DNA of 64,000 nt from assembly GCA_030407315.1 (NCBI GenBank), contig JALQPE010002808.1, positions 1-64,000 on the forward strand, read 5' to 3'. Both the position numbers and the translations under genes were made by a program. This document shows positions 1-9,900 of this stretch, piece after piece. The first letter of the stretch is position 1. Every line of letters starts with the position of its first letter. The notes below the pieces were generated by a model that saw only the letters and a program-made list of their open reading frames with translations, did not search any database and had not been told where the DNA came from. This stretch comes from Asparagopsis taxiformis (Eukaryota > Rhodophyta > Florideophyceae > Bonnemaisoniales > Bonnemaisoniaceae).

Positions 1-89
1 ATCGACGCATTGCACAAACTAAGCAGGCGGGTTCACTACTAATACAGTGGACACGGAATATGAGTAACGTGATGGGTGAGTAGTGTTTT

Positions 90-208
90 GCTTACAGTTG
101 GTGCTTATAGAAGCCATGATAGCTCCGATCGGGGCGGCGGCCGGTTTAGGCTTACAGTTAGTGCTTACAGACGCCAGTGATAGCCCCCGATCGGGGCGGC
201 GGCCGGTT
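90..208. repeat. Tandem duplication, ~60-bp unit, two copies
   Basis: Two adjacent copies (about 90-149 and 150-208) both begin GCTTACAGTT and end in a run containing CGATCGGGGCGGCGGCCGG. They differ by a few substitutions and a small indel. The block lies just outside the left inverted-repeat arm. No gene is visible in it. Confidence 0.75.
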
Positions 209-237
209 CCTGGGGCCGTTGTGGCCAAATTAGACAC

Positions 238-416
238 CCTGATTTGAATTAAATTTTGGGCTATTCTCAAAAACATGCACATGTGAACATGTTTTTGAGA
301 TGGGGTGTGCCGTACGGCACAATCGACCGCCCAAATCGATGTTTTTTGCAATATTTTTTCTGCCCGAAATATTACAATTTCTGGGCTGGCCAGCAATGCA
401 TCTGAGCTGGACATCC
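238..416 (+). repeat. Left inverted-repeat arm
   Basis: Matches the reverse complement of 4212-4387. It contains a hairpin at 266-299 with perfect 12-bp arms (CTCAAAAACATG / CATGTTTTTGAG) and a perfect 14-bp palindrome GTGCCGTACGGCAC. Both are kept in the other arm, so they may matter for binding or for transcript termination. Confidence 0.85.
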
Positions 417-766
417 CCATGTCCAGTGGCCGTCCGGATGTCGCTCACCTGGTAAGCGTGATGCACCTGTGACAACCTATGTGACTGCAGTCACAGCCGC
501 CATGGCGGCCGTGCAGTACAACACTCAAAGACAGGGAATCACAATCTTTTTAAAATTTTTCTCTACCACGTATCCGTCACAACTTATTACCTACACCGGT
601 TACGGGTTTCAAGACCTTTCCATTGCTGTGTACCCGTATACTCTGTTCCGTTCGATATCAACCAGTGTTCCTCACGAAAGAGTGCAAACGTCACGAGATA
701 CGTCGTCAAATTTGACTGTCTCGCCGAGCGGTCGCCATCCTGTACCGAATTTCCACTCATTCCATT
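417..766. other. Upstream region of the methyltransferase gene
   Basis: About 350 bp between the left arm and the first ATG. Short open frames here have no recognisable domain. It probably holds the promoter and leader of the gene starting at 767, but I cannot point to a clear TATA box. Confidence 0.3.
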
Positions 767-1234
767 ATGACGAATAAGCGCAGGCGCAACAGCAATCCGA
801 TCGTTGACGACGCAACCGTGCCAATTCTGCGCGAACCCGCTAGCCCTTGGGAGGATTCTAGTGACATGGGTACACGTCGAAACGTAGGTCGCGCCGCCCG
901 CGAAACTACTCTCGCTGGCAAAGACTTCCTCCGCCTCTTGCTGGATTTATTCGCCCACTCAAGTTTCGCAGACTTGACGGACAAGCCGGGAGGTTTCACA
1001 TACGCGGACCTTGGCGCTTGGGTTGCGCAGGGCACGGAAGAACAATTTGCGGCGCTGCAAGGTCGACTCAGCATGGCCTTCAGCGGTCGTTCGAAGAATG
1101 CTGGAGTCGAGGCGGATGTTGCCGAAATCGTCATGGCAGAGATGAACGTTGAGCGAGCCAAGCAGATTGTTCGTCTGGCATTACCGATTGCCGAGTTTTC
1201 AAGACAGGATGAGCGTATCGGGCAATGGGTTTAG
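767..1234 (+). pseudogene. Hypothetical N-terminal segment, same frame as the methyltransferase-SET ORF
   Basis: A 155-codon frame opening with a basic stretch (TNKRRRNSN) and ending at a TAG at 1232-1234. It is in the same frame as the large ORF beginning at 1256, with only about 20 bp between them, so the two may once have been one gene of about 1,070 codons now cut by a single nonsense codon. I recognise no domain. The predicted fold is mostly helical, with no membrane segment. It may instead be a separate short upstream gene; the shared frame and close spacing make me favour one broken gene. Confidence 0.5.
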
Positions 1235-1255
1235 CACTGCATCCTTTCTGGGATC

Positions 1256-3966
1256 GTGCCGCAGACCTTCCTTATTGGATGTAACATGCTTCCTTCGCCA
1301 CTACAGGCGCCGCAGCGCGGGGAACCAAGCGCCTTCGTTCTTGCTCCACCGGAAACGTTCGAGGTATTGATGTATTTCCAAGCGTTGTCTATCATCCGAA
1401 ATCACAACAAGAACCTGCCGCGTCGCCGAATAGGCGACGCGGTCGAAGAGGGGAACGAAGCCGCACGCGTCCCAGCCCATCGGAAAAGCACTAATCGAGG
1501 TTGTTACGTGGTTCAAGTTTTATACCATGCTTGGACCGATGTGGCCTTCGCCGCAAAGTTTTCCAGCTTCGAAGAGTTGATGGCGCCGTACATCATTTTC
1601 GACAGCAGTGAGCATTGGTTTGACGTGCTCGATGAAGGTCTATTCGCACCGATGGAACAGAAGCTAGATCTCTACCACGACAAAGCTCCCCTATCTCATC
1701 CTGATGGATATGGTGGAAAAGTAGAGACAAGAACCAGTGCGCAGCACAGTGCATTTAGGGACCTTGTGAGGAAGTTCTTCGACCGGTTGCAGTTTCTTAT
1801 CGTCAACCCGGACCTGTACACCTGGCCGGAGTCCGACCGCTGGGGGGCGCTGGAAATATACTTGTCAAGCGGAAATCCGGACAAGCTGCCAGCGTACTTT
1901 GACACCCTCGACGAAGACGTTATGGCTGTCCTCCGCCCGGCACCACAAGCCGCGGACGCAGAAAAGGTCCCCAAGCCGGTTGATGACACTCCCACTCGTC
2001 GCAACACAGGAGGGAGAGGTTTGGTTCCGTCGACAAGACACACAACCAAGCTTGAACTTGGGCCTGGGAGGACCAGTCTTACTGCCCAAGGGCCGTCGTC
2101 TCCCCCGTCACCGTCACCCCATGCGACAGAAGAGCAGGAAAGTGAAGGGCAGGCTCTCGCAAAGGACTTTCTTTCGAAAATGAGTCAGTATTGCCGGGTG
2201 TACGACGTCCCTTTCGAAGATTTGGTCAGTGCCGACGAGAGCCGAGAACACGTGCCCATCACGGGCAACGTTCAGCTCATTCTGACTGATCCGCCCTACA
2301 ATGTTCGTCGGAAGAGGAACGATTCCAACTCTTCGTACGACAGGCTAACTGCAGAAGATATGCAGGCTAGCATCGAAGTGTTTGACGAGCTGTTGCGCCC
2401 CGGTGGCCACGGCATCGTGTTCTGCTCCGTTTTGCAGTTCTACGAATGGTTCCATTACTTGGAAACGTACAAAGGACCGCAGTCAGAAGGCCCAACCGAT
2501 GCTGCTGCCAGTGATGACGGGTCGGATGAAGAAGAGGTTACGTCCATGAATTCGGACTCCGAAGCATCGCAGCACAGTGGCGAAGAAAGTGCGGATGAGG
2601 ATGAGGACGAGGAGGAGGAGGACGTCGTTCGGAATTCAGTTTTCTTCGTTGACGAGGTACCTCTGTTGTTTGTCCGACTACCTGGGCACCTCTATCAAAT
2701 GCCGGGGCGGAAGAGGTACCAACGCATGAACATGGCAGAGGTCGCTATCCACTTCTGGAAGCGAGGTGTTCCGTTCAAGACCGGAAGCGAGATGGTGGCC
2801 TATAGGAACCACGGATACATGGACGGCACGTACCCGGCGTGGTGCAACGTCACCATCAATATGCCCGCCATCGATTCGAATGAGATGGTGTGGCGAACAA
2901 GGAGCACAACCGGTGCGACGGTCAGAGTTCGTGCAGAGCAGAAGAGCGTCGCTCTCATGATGGAGTTGATCAGCCAGCATTCACAGCCTGGTGATATTGT
3001 TGTCGATCCATTCTCTGGCACTTTCGCAACGGGAAAAGCAGCTATGAGCTTGCCTGAGCACCGTGTTTTCGTCGGCAGTGACATGGACAAATTGTGTGTG
3101 GCACGATCGCTTCCAAAGCTGTGTGCAGTCATGTCACGTGTAATTCTTTCATACAACACTGACATGAGGGTCACGACAGAAGCGAAACAGAGTGCTGAGA
3201 AGTTCTTGGCGTCCCCCTCTGTCACGATGCGTACACAGAGGGAACGCAGGATCATCGAACCCCCACCTGGCCTTCCCCTGTACCAGAGGTTCCCGAAATA
3301 TACTCGGCAGTACCTCTGGCAGCTGTGCCCAGAGTCGATTGCGTCGCACGAGCACATGGAAAAACCGGTACATTATTGGCCACCTTCCCTGCGCCGCTGG
3401 TTGCAAACTGAAAACCCTCGCGTGATGCGGGCACACGATTGTGTTGCGAAAAAATTGAGCGTTCGACCATCGCTGATTAAGCATCCAAATGCAGGAAGAG
3501 GGCTCTTCGCTGAACAGACATTTAATGTTGGCGACGAAGTATGTGCATACTACGGAACTGTTGTGTACTCTGATATGAGCAAGGAGTCGATGAGGTTCGC
3601 GTACGGAGAGGGTCACATGGCGATAACGAAGGAAACATTCTTGATGTATGCCATCAAGCTGTATGCACAGCGGAGGACGACGAAAACATCGAGCATCCAA
3701 TTTGGATTGTTCCGGCTCCGTTCTGTTCGGCGCAGTTCATCAACGACCCGCGGTATTTGCGAGGTGAGGACACTCCGGCGGAAGACACCAGGCGGATGGC
3801 CAACGTCGAGTTTGTCGAGAACTACAGCAGCGGTTCGACGGGGAAGAAGCTCAAGGCGAAGGACCTAGAAAATCCGAAGATCATTGTAGTACGTGCAATC
3901 CGCGATATCTGTCCGGGGCAGGAGCTCTACGTTCATTATGGGACAGCGTTTAGAGCATGGAATTAG
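1256..3966 (+). pseudogene. Beta-class DNA (N6-adenine-like) methyltransferase fused to a SET domain, frameshifted
   Basis: The ORF 1256-3868 (GTG at 1256, first ATG at 1286) has the AdoMet amino-methyltransferase motif IV DPPYNV near residue 345. An acidic insert follows (about residues 420-457, runs of D/E/S), then motif I DPFSGTFATGKA near residue 584. Catalytic motif before AdoMet-binding motif is the beta-class order of the N6_N4_Mtase family; DPPY rather than SPPY favours adenine-N6. A SET domain starts near residue 740 (GRGLFAEQTFNVGDEVCAYYG). The frame is lost near 3661-3672. The rest of SET continues in another frame to 3966, with FINDPR, NVEFVEN and GQELYVHYG. SET domains methylate protein lysines. 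The fusion suggests joint DNA and chromatin marking. The frameshift, and the stop upstream at 1232, indicate a dead copy or sequence errors. Confidence 0.8.
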
Positions 3967-4211
3967 GGTCACGAAAGATGTTTTCATTTCGACTACAAAT
4001 AAAGCTACGTTCCAGAGTTGAAGTATATCATATAATGCAGCATGTCCAGCCACCATTAGTCCAGGGCGAAACCTATTCAGCAGTACTCGCCTGTCAAAAA
4101 CCAATCGTTCACACTCCAGGTGCACTTCGTCCGAGCAGTGAACCTGACTGCTTGGATGCTGTTATGCGTGCAGATGCAAAATACACGACCAAGTTGAAAT
4201 GGACGCCCGGT

Positions 4212-4387
4212 GGATGTCCAGCTCAGTTGCATTGCTGTCCAGCCCAGAAATTCTACAATTCAGGGCAGAAAAAATATTGCAAATCGATTTCAGCGGGTCG
4301 ATTGTGCCGTACGGCACACCCCCATCTCAAAAACATGTTCACATGTGCATGTTTTTGAGAATAGCCCAAATTTTAATTCAAATCAGG
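4212..4387 (-). repeat. Right inverted-repeat arm
   Basis: Inverted partner of 238-416, carrying the same GTGCCGTACGGCAC palindrome and the same ATG-rich hairpin. It begins about 245 bp after the end of the SET reading frame. Confidence 0.85.
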
Positions 4388-4619
4388 ACGTCTTCCGGAC
4401 ATAGGGGTGCTCGCGGCCTAGCTCGACAGCTGTAATTGTACCTCATTAAATACTGTTGATGACTGCCTACCGTATACAATCTGGGCTGTTGGCGTATTCT
4501 CCGGTACTTGACCTGACCTGAACGTTCATCGCAGACCGTTGTGGTTACCGACACTATACAGCAATCTTTTTTGTATCTCGTGCAACTCAATCGTTCCATC
4601 GCTTCCGGGAAGCTTCATT

Positions 4620-5417
4620 ATGCCGCCGCGTATTGCGAAGAAAGCTCCAAAGCCTCCGGGCCTCCAGAAAAACCGGTCAGCAGCTGCTGTATCGAGTGCC
4701 CGACAATCCCGTGCGAAGAAGCGGTCTGGGCCTACCGGCAGCATTGAACCGCGGTCCGGTAGTCGCAAGACGGACCGGCGCAGAACTGGGGATCCGCAGC
4801 GAGAAAGTGAGGAAGGAGGAACGGCGCGGAGAGAGATGGGGCTTGACCGAGGCAAGCGTGCTCGCAGGGACAGTGAACATCATGATGATGACATGATAGT
4901 GGCTCAAAACATGTTGGAATTGCGGCAGAGTGCTATGGCAAAGGTAGTTCCTCCCGGGTTGGCAGATGCGGAGGTGCTGCAGACGGAGTCCCAGCCGGGG
5001 GTTCGCGAGACACTGGAGGCTGTGACCCCCACTGCGCCAACTATGCCGAGTACATCAGCCCCAGCAGGTAATGCAGTCAGGGACCCGAGGATAGCGGCAA
5101 GGGATGTTGTTTCTGAGCAACGTTCACAGGATGCCAACTATCATCGGCGGTCAGGTGGTACTGAGGGGAGAGAGCAGCCGGAGTGCGGGCCTCGTCACAA
5201 CAGACTGTCATTGGTGCCAAATATGCGCGTAACGCCCCCGCGACGTCAGGCTATTGCCGATGGAGGACATCATATTCCCGATAGCGTGGGAGATGGGGGG
5301 ACGGTGAGGGCAGAGAGGTTGCATCCGCCGGAATCCATCGATTTAATGGCGAGTCGCATCAATGCGCAGAAGAAGAAGATCGCGGAGCTGGAAAAAAAGT
5401 GTTTAGCCAGGACATAG
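4620..5417 (+). CDS. Hypothetical basic protein with C-terminal coiled coil (first half of a frameshifted gene)
   Basis: The frame is open from 4539, but the ATG at 4620 (MPPRIAKKAPK) is the likelier start because the upstream codons look unrelated. The product is rich in K, R, S and P (low complexity, probably disordered and possibly nuclear). It ends in a coiled-coil stretch (INAQKKKIAELEKK) that stops abruptly after CLART. The coiled coil continues directly in the -1 frame as the next entry, so these are two parts of one gene of about 760 codons. No known domain. It is convergent with the zinc-finger transposase-like gene at 6982-10023, and both may belong to one DNA transposon. Confidence 0.6.
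   Translation: MPPRIAKKAPKPPGLQKNRSAAAVSSARQSRAKKRSGPTGSIEPRSGSRKTDRRRTGDPQRESEEGGTARREMGLDRGKRARRDSEHHDDDMIVAQNMLELRQSAMAKVVPPGLADAEVLQTESQPGVRETLEAVTPTAPTMPSTSAPAGNAVRDPRIAARDVVSEQRSQDANYHRRSGGTEGREQPECGPRHNRLSLVPNMRVTPPRRQAIADGGHHIPDSVGDGGTVRAERLHPPESIDLMASRINAQKKKIAELEKKCLART
5393..5399 (+). other. A_AAA_AAG heptamer at the frame change (possible -1 frameshift site)
   Basis: The heptamer sits with exact zero-frame phasing (A | AAA | AAG) where the first frame must pass to the -1 frame to continue the coiled coil. It has the X_XXY_YYZ form of programmed -1 sites. A one-base length change in the seven-A run would look the same, so recoding is only a possibility. I did not establish a downstream pseudoknot. 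Confidence 0.4.
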
Positions 5418-6904
5418 CAAACAAGGCGCTCACCACGGAGATAGTTGCGTTGGAGGCTAAGGTGAAGACTCTGCAGGCGGAAAATGCCAGCCTTACTGCA
5501 ATTGCGAGAACAGGTAGAATCAGTGATCACGGTGGCGGTAAGTCGAAAATACAGAAAGCCATTCCTGTGAAATACCTTGGAGTTCTTAGGGCGGTTGAGG
5601 AAAACCTGACAAAGTGGTGCAAGAACGAGACTATGGAGCTGGACCCTATAGCGGAACAAACGCAGAGACGTTGGACTGGACGTACCATCGAGGTAGAGCC
5701 GGTAGAAGGGACACTTTGGAGCGAAAACGGTGTAGGATATATTGCTACCCCTCCGGGCTACATCATCAAGAATCTGCAGTGGTATACACCTTCGTACAGA
5801 GACGAGAGTGATCTGCTGAATGACTTGGTGCGACACGTACTGCGTCAAAGTCCGTGGTGTGATGTGTTTTCCGATGAGGAGCAGCGTGTGTGCTGTCAAG
5901 AGGCTGTGGCGGGGAGCAAGGAATTGAAAGTGAAGGTGACGCAGAAACTGTCCGACGTGATGAGTGCACGGAAGCGTAATGCGAGGGACAGATTGTTCGG
6001 TTCGCTGGGGTACACGAAATTAATGTCTAGATGCACGATGCTGACGACGCGAGCTGAGATGGACGAGCGAGAGGATCAAAAGCGCGAAGCGTCTGAGAAG
6101 CTTTTGAAACGGGAAAGCAACGGTGATTTGGATATGGGGAGGTGGCGAACGGCAACGTTCTCAGAGCTGCGATACAGCAAAGGCATGGTTCCTGACAGCT
6201 TCGAAATGGAAGTGAATGGTGATGCATGGTTTAACAACCGAGTAGCTGTGAATGTGCTGGACATCTTCAGGGGTTATTCGATACGACCAGAACAAGTAAT
6301 GGACATAGAGACGAGCATACTAACGCTGGCGCGCCTGGATGCTTGGCTAGTGACTACTGTGGAGTGTTTGGATGAACCGAAGGGGAAAGGAGGTGCACGG
6401 CAGAAGGAGTTTACAAGGCGGTACAATCAATATGTGGGGGTAGCTTTTCAGCAATTAGTTGGTATGGTGGTGTACTGCATGTCTTGTCTCCAAGGCTCGC
6501 AAGCAAGGGAAGAAACGGACGTTGTCGAGAGCGAACAGCGGACTAGTGCACAGTCACGGCATGTGTTTGCAAGCCGTACTGTGACGAGAGAGGCTGTTGA
6601 AGTGTGGCAAAGCGGAGAGGGGTCTGGAATTGTTCATGTCGTTGATGATGTAAACCGCTGCTCATCACTTGTTCTAGTGTCCGAGGATTGGATTCAATCG
6701 CATATTACGTCAAACCTCGGTGCTGTAATGGATTGTGTGATTGCGCAAGGACTAATTGGCGCAGAACTTTTCGTCGTTGACCCATATGCTGGACACCTGA
6801 GTGCAAACCTGAATGTCGAAATCAATGCCCCACAGTATGGGGGCATGGAGCGGCGCCATGCAGCCACTGCTGATAACGGTTTTGGCGTAATGGAGGATGG
6901 TTGA
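5399..6904 (+). CDS. Hypothetical protein, coiled coil then uncharacterised domain (second half of the gene)
   Basis: This 501-codon frame has no convincing start of its own (the first codon is GTG, mid coiled coil). It opens with a heptad-like stretch (TTEIVALEAKVKTLQAE) that extends the coiled coil of the preceding frame. About 430 residues follow that I cannot assign: a W-rich part near WKNE/RRWTGRTI-type residues, then helical segments with DRLFGSLGYTKL and a C-terminal part ending near 6904. It is intact apart from the -1 junction. Partner of the opposite-strand gene, with only about 77 bp between their stop codons. It may be the accessory protein of a two-gene DNA transposon; this is inferred from position only. 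Confidence 0.55.
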   Translation: MFSQDIANKALTTEIVALEAKVKTLQAENASLTAIARTGRISDHGGGKSKIQKAIPVKYLGVLRAVEENLTKWCKNETMELDPIAEQTQRRWTGRTIEVEPVEGTLWSENGVGYIATPPGYIIKNLQWYTPSYRDESDLLNDLVRHVLRQSPWCDVFSDEEQRVCCQEAVAGSKELKVKVTQKLSDVMSARKRNARDRLFGSLGYTKLMSRCTMLTTRAEMDEREDQKREASEKLLKRESNGDLDMGRWRTATFSELRYSKGMVPDSFEMEVNGDAWFNNRVAVNVLDIFRGYSIRPEQVMDIETSILTLARLDAWLVTTVECLDEPKGKGGARQKEFTRRYNQYVGVAFQQLVGMVVYCMSCLQGSQAREETDVVESEQRTSAQSRHVFASRTVTREAVEVWQSGEGSGIVHVVDDVNRCSSLVLVSEDWIQSHITSNLGAVMDCVIAQGLIGAELFVVDPYAGHLSANLNVEINAPQYGGMERRHAATADNGFGVMEDG

Positions 6905-6981
6905 AATTAGTGCAGTAAATGTGACGTTGGCTAGAAGGCTTATCATGTAGTACATTATCAATAGAGTGCTGCGATTTAGAT

Positions 6982-9900
6982 TTATTCTTCTTCATTATCA
7001 TCTGTGAACTGGTAATCAGTGTTGGTGTAGAAGCGGTTGAGATAGAAACGGTGGTCCGACCAGTGCATTTGTTTCGTAAATGGCTTGACTGGAAAGTTAC
7101 TTCGTACGATGTGCACGGTGCCAGATATAGTAGATGCAGGAATGAGGTCAAACCAAGGACCACCTGCACTGTGGGATGCAGTGTCATTGCTGTCAACGGA
7201 TCCGTTGTCCGGGTCCCATGTGGACCACTTTAAACAAATGCACCCAAGTGATTTTTCCACAGCGGTTTTTGGGGCAAAGCAGGTCATATACTGAACGAAA
7301 GCGAGTTCTACAGGTTGAAACAGGTTTGGAGACTGCAGGCGTACCAGTGCCAGGACGCGCCCTACCCATATGGTTCTGTAGTCATCGGCAGTTCCGGAGA
7401 TGACGACAAAGGAGTACTGCGATCTCTTTGCGGGGCCGAATGATGAAGTTGCAAAGACGCGCTGCTGCTTGTGCCTCGACACGTTTGTGGGGCGAAGCAT
7501 GCCACTGTGCGGGTCAAAGTCGTCGGCATCTGGGACGTACCCTCCCATGACGTAGGCGGACTTTACCGCGGTGACGGAAATGTCCATGTCATGTATTGGA
7601 GGGCCTTCTGCCGTGGCGCGCAGTCTAGCGAGGGTGAGGAATGCTTGTGCAGCTGTGTCACCGAGTTGCTGGAATAGCGTTATGGTGGCAGACGGGAACG
7701 AGGAGTTGTGCAGAGGCAAAAGAGTGGCAGGATCGGGCTGTCCGTCGATATCTGCAACGAGGAGTGTTGCATCGGGCAGCAGGGAGGCAAAGTCGTGCAG
7801 TGCAACGGTGAATCCGTCGCGAACGAGTACTGCACCGTCTGTGGGCGATATCATGCGTGCGTTTCCCAATGTGTTCGATGGGGTATGACCAGTTGGAGTG
7901 GCCAAGGAGAATTCCATGTGGCGAATAGTCTCTTCCATGGCTGTGGAGCGCCTTCGAGAGGTTTTCCTATAACTCTGTTTGAACAGAAGATGCGAGTGTT
8001 CGTAGGGGCCTGCATCAATGTGTTCCAGGGCGCCATATCTCTGCAAGTCACCGGGAAGATGGTCAAGGAGATGGAACTTAAAAGTTTTGAGACCTGTGGT
8101 GTGGAATGGGCCGAGGGTGGAGAGCATTGATTGTTTGAAATAGGAAATGGAGTTTTGGAGGCTTTCTAGTTCGGCGGCAGTCCAGTGCTTGATGCGACCG
8201 CGTTTCATGACCCATGCGACGAGGTCAGAGTATTGCGTGCAGATGGAAGTGAGGGGGGCTGTATCTACTTCGTCACAGCATGTGTCAATGAATGCTGCGA
8301 TGAAAGGGAACACCATGTCGACATGGTGATAGTCTTTGGCTGCGAGCATGCCGCGTATGCCGTCCTCCGTGAAGAGGCCGTTCAAATTGGTGCCCTTCTC
8401 ACCCTTGGAGAAGTCGACATGAAGACCGGTGATGTAGTAGTCGCGTTCGATAGCGGACAGAATGCTGTTTGAGCCGGCGAGGATGGATTTTTTCACCTTC
8501 TTGAAGGTGCGAGGTGTCCCGGAATGGGAGGCAGTGGTGGTGGTGAGGTCTGGGGAGCTGAGGTGGTGGACAATGCACTGTTTGATGAGCTTTGAGATGC
8601 CGAGGTGGAGATTGTGCAGAGGCTCGAAGGAGAAAATGTTGTAGGGGTCTAGGGGACTGTTGGTGGGTAAAAGAGCGGTCGATTCGAGGACAGAGTGTTG
8701 TTCGAGGAGGGAGAGAGCTTCGAGCGGAGCAGTTGTATGCTCTTGAGCGCTCTCTTGGCGTGCAGAGCGTGTATCATCGAGGGAGCGGGGCTGGTGTGGC
8801 GCGGTGGATTCAAGTTGAGTGGCGGGGATGTAGCAGCGGTGGCAGGGATGTGTGGTGGTAGTGCTGTTGCGAGTGCATGACAGCTCTTTGGCCTCTGGAA
8901 AGTCGCAGCAATAATTGGCTAGGATGGGAAAGCATTGGCGGGCAGTTGCAGTGGAGTCTGTGCAGGGGAATCCGGAAGACAACGCGGTGGATAGGGACGA
9001 AAACACTTTTTCGAGTGCTTTATGAAGAATATCAATTTTGCGAGCGCGACTAGCAGAACTAGAGGTTGTCGGCATTTCATCACCGAACAAGGCGTTGGAC
9101 GAAGGGTTAGCAATGTACGGAAGATACCCGACGATGGTGAGGCCGGTACGGATGCAGTGGCGACGGAGGGGGGCGGAGAAGTTGAGCAGTGCGACGTGTA
9201 TGGGGTATGCGACGATTGCGGAGCTCTTGAGGCTTGTGCTGCTCTTGTCGGAGTACACTTGGAGGAGGCCGGCAAAGGAGGAAGGTGTGGGATCAGTTTC
9301 CTCTGCCCATACGACCTGTGGATCTTCCGAGAGCTGCACGCGCTGTCTAGTAACCTGGTGCAGCGTTTTCGCGAATTCTGTGTGTAGGGGATGAGAAAAT
9401 ATTGCGGTGCCGTCTGGGGCGGTCTGTGGGGAGGGGTGGAACAGAGTATTTTGGTCGTTAGCCAGTGCTAACTGCCTGCGGAGCATGTCGACTGGGTTGC
9501 GGAGGTACAGCTGTGCCGAGTACTTACCAGTTTTGTCTGGAATGATGTGGCTCTTGTAACCTTCGGTGCGGAAATGTGTTTCGACCATGGAAGCAGTAAC
9601 GTGGCGACATTCTTCTACGGTGCGAACGGCGCTGTTGAACTTTTCTAGGGAGAATGCGGGGTCTTGTAGGATGGTGATGACTTCGCTCACGCGGCCAGCG
9701 CCGGCCTTGTACTCGAGGGTTGTGAGACTGGCGGCGAGGGATTGCACGAGGAGGTCTGCGCGGGAGGGGGTTGAGGTTGGTGGCAGTGGAGCGTCACAGG
9801 GTGAGTCGCTGGAGGAAGCACGACCAGATTCTGGGTCTGGGGAGCTGGGTTGCGGGGAATCATGGTCGCCGTTTCGAGCAGGCTCATGGGTGACGGCAGG

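Larger units (their letters stand above)
238..4387. mobile_element. Inverted-repeat-bounded unit carrying a DNA methyltransferase-SET gene
   Basis: Arms of about 178 bp (238-416 and 4212-4387) are inverted copies at roughly 90% identity and enclose only the methyltransferase/SET reading frames. This is the layout of a terminal-inverted-repeat transposon or of two MITE-like insertions that bracket a gene. I found no clear target-site duplication outside the arms and no recognisable transposase inside, so mobility is inferred. The unit could be non-autonomous, or the repeats could be independent insertions. Confidence 0.45.

Noticed and set aside
238..416. LTR of a retrotransposon for the methyltransferase unit
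   Set aside because: The partner is inverted, not direct, so the pair cannot be LTRs of one element.
1256..3966. Bacterial restriction-modification system
   Set aside because: No endonuclease is nearby, the protein carries a eukaryotic-style SET domain and acidic insert, and the surroundings are eukaryotic.
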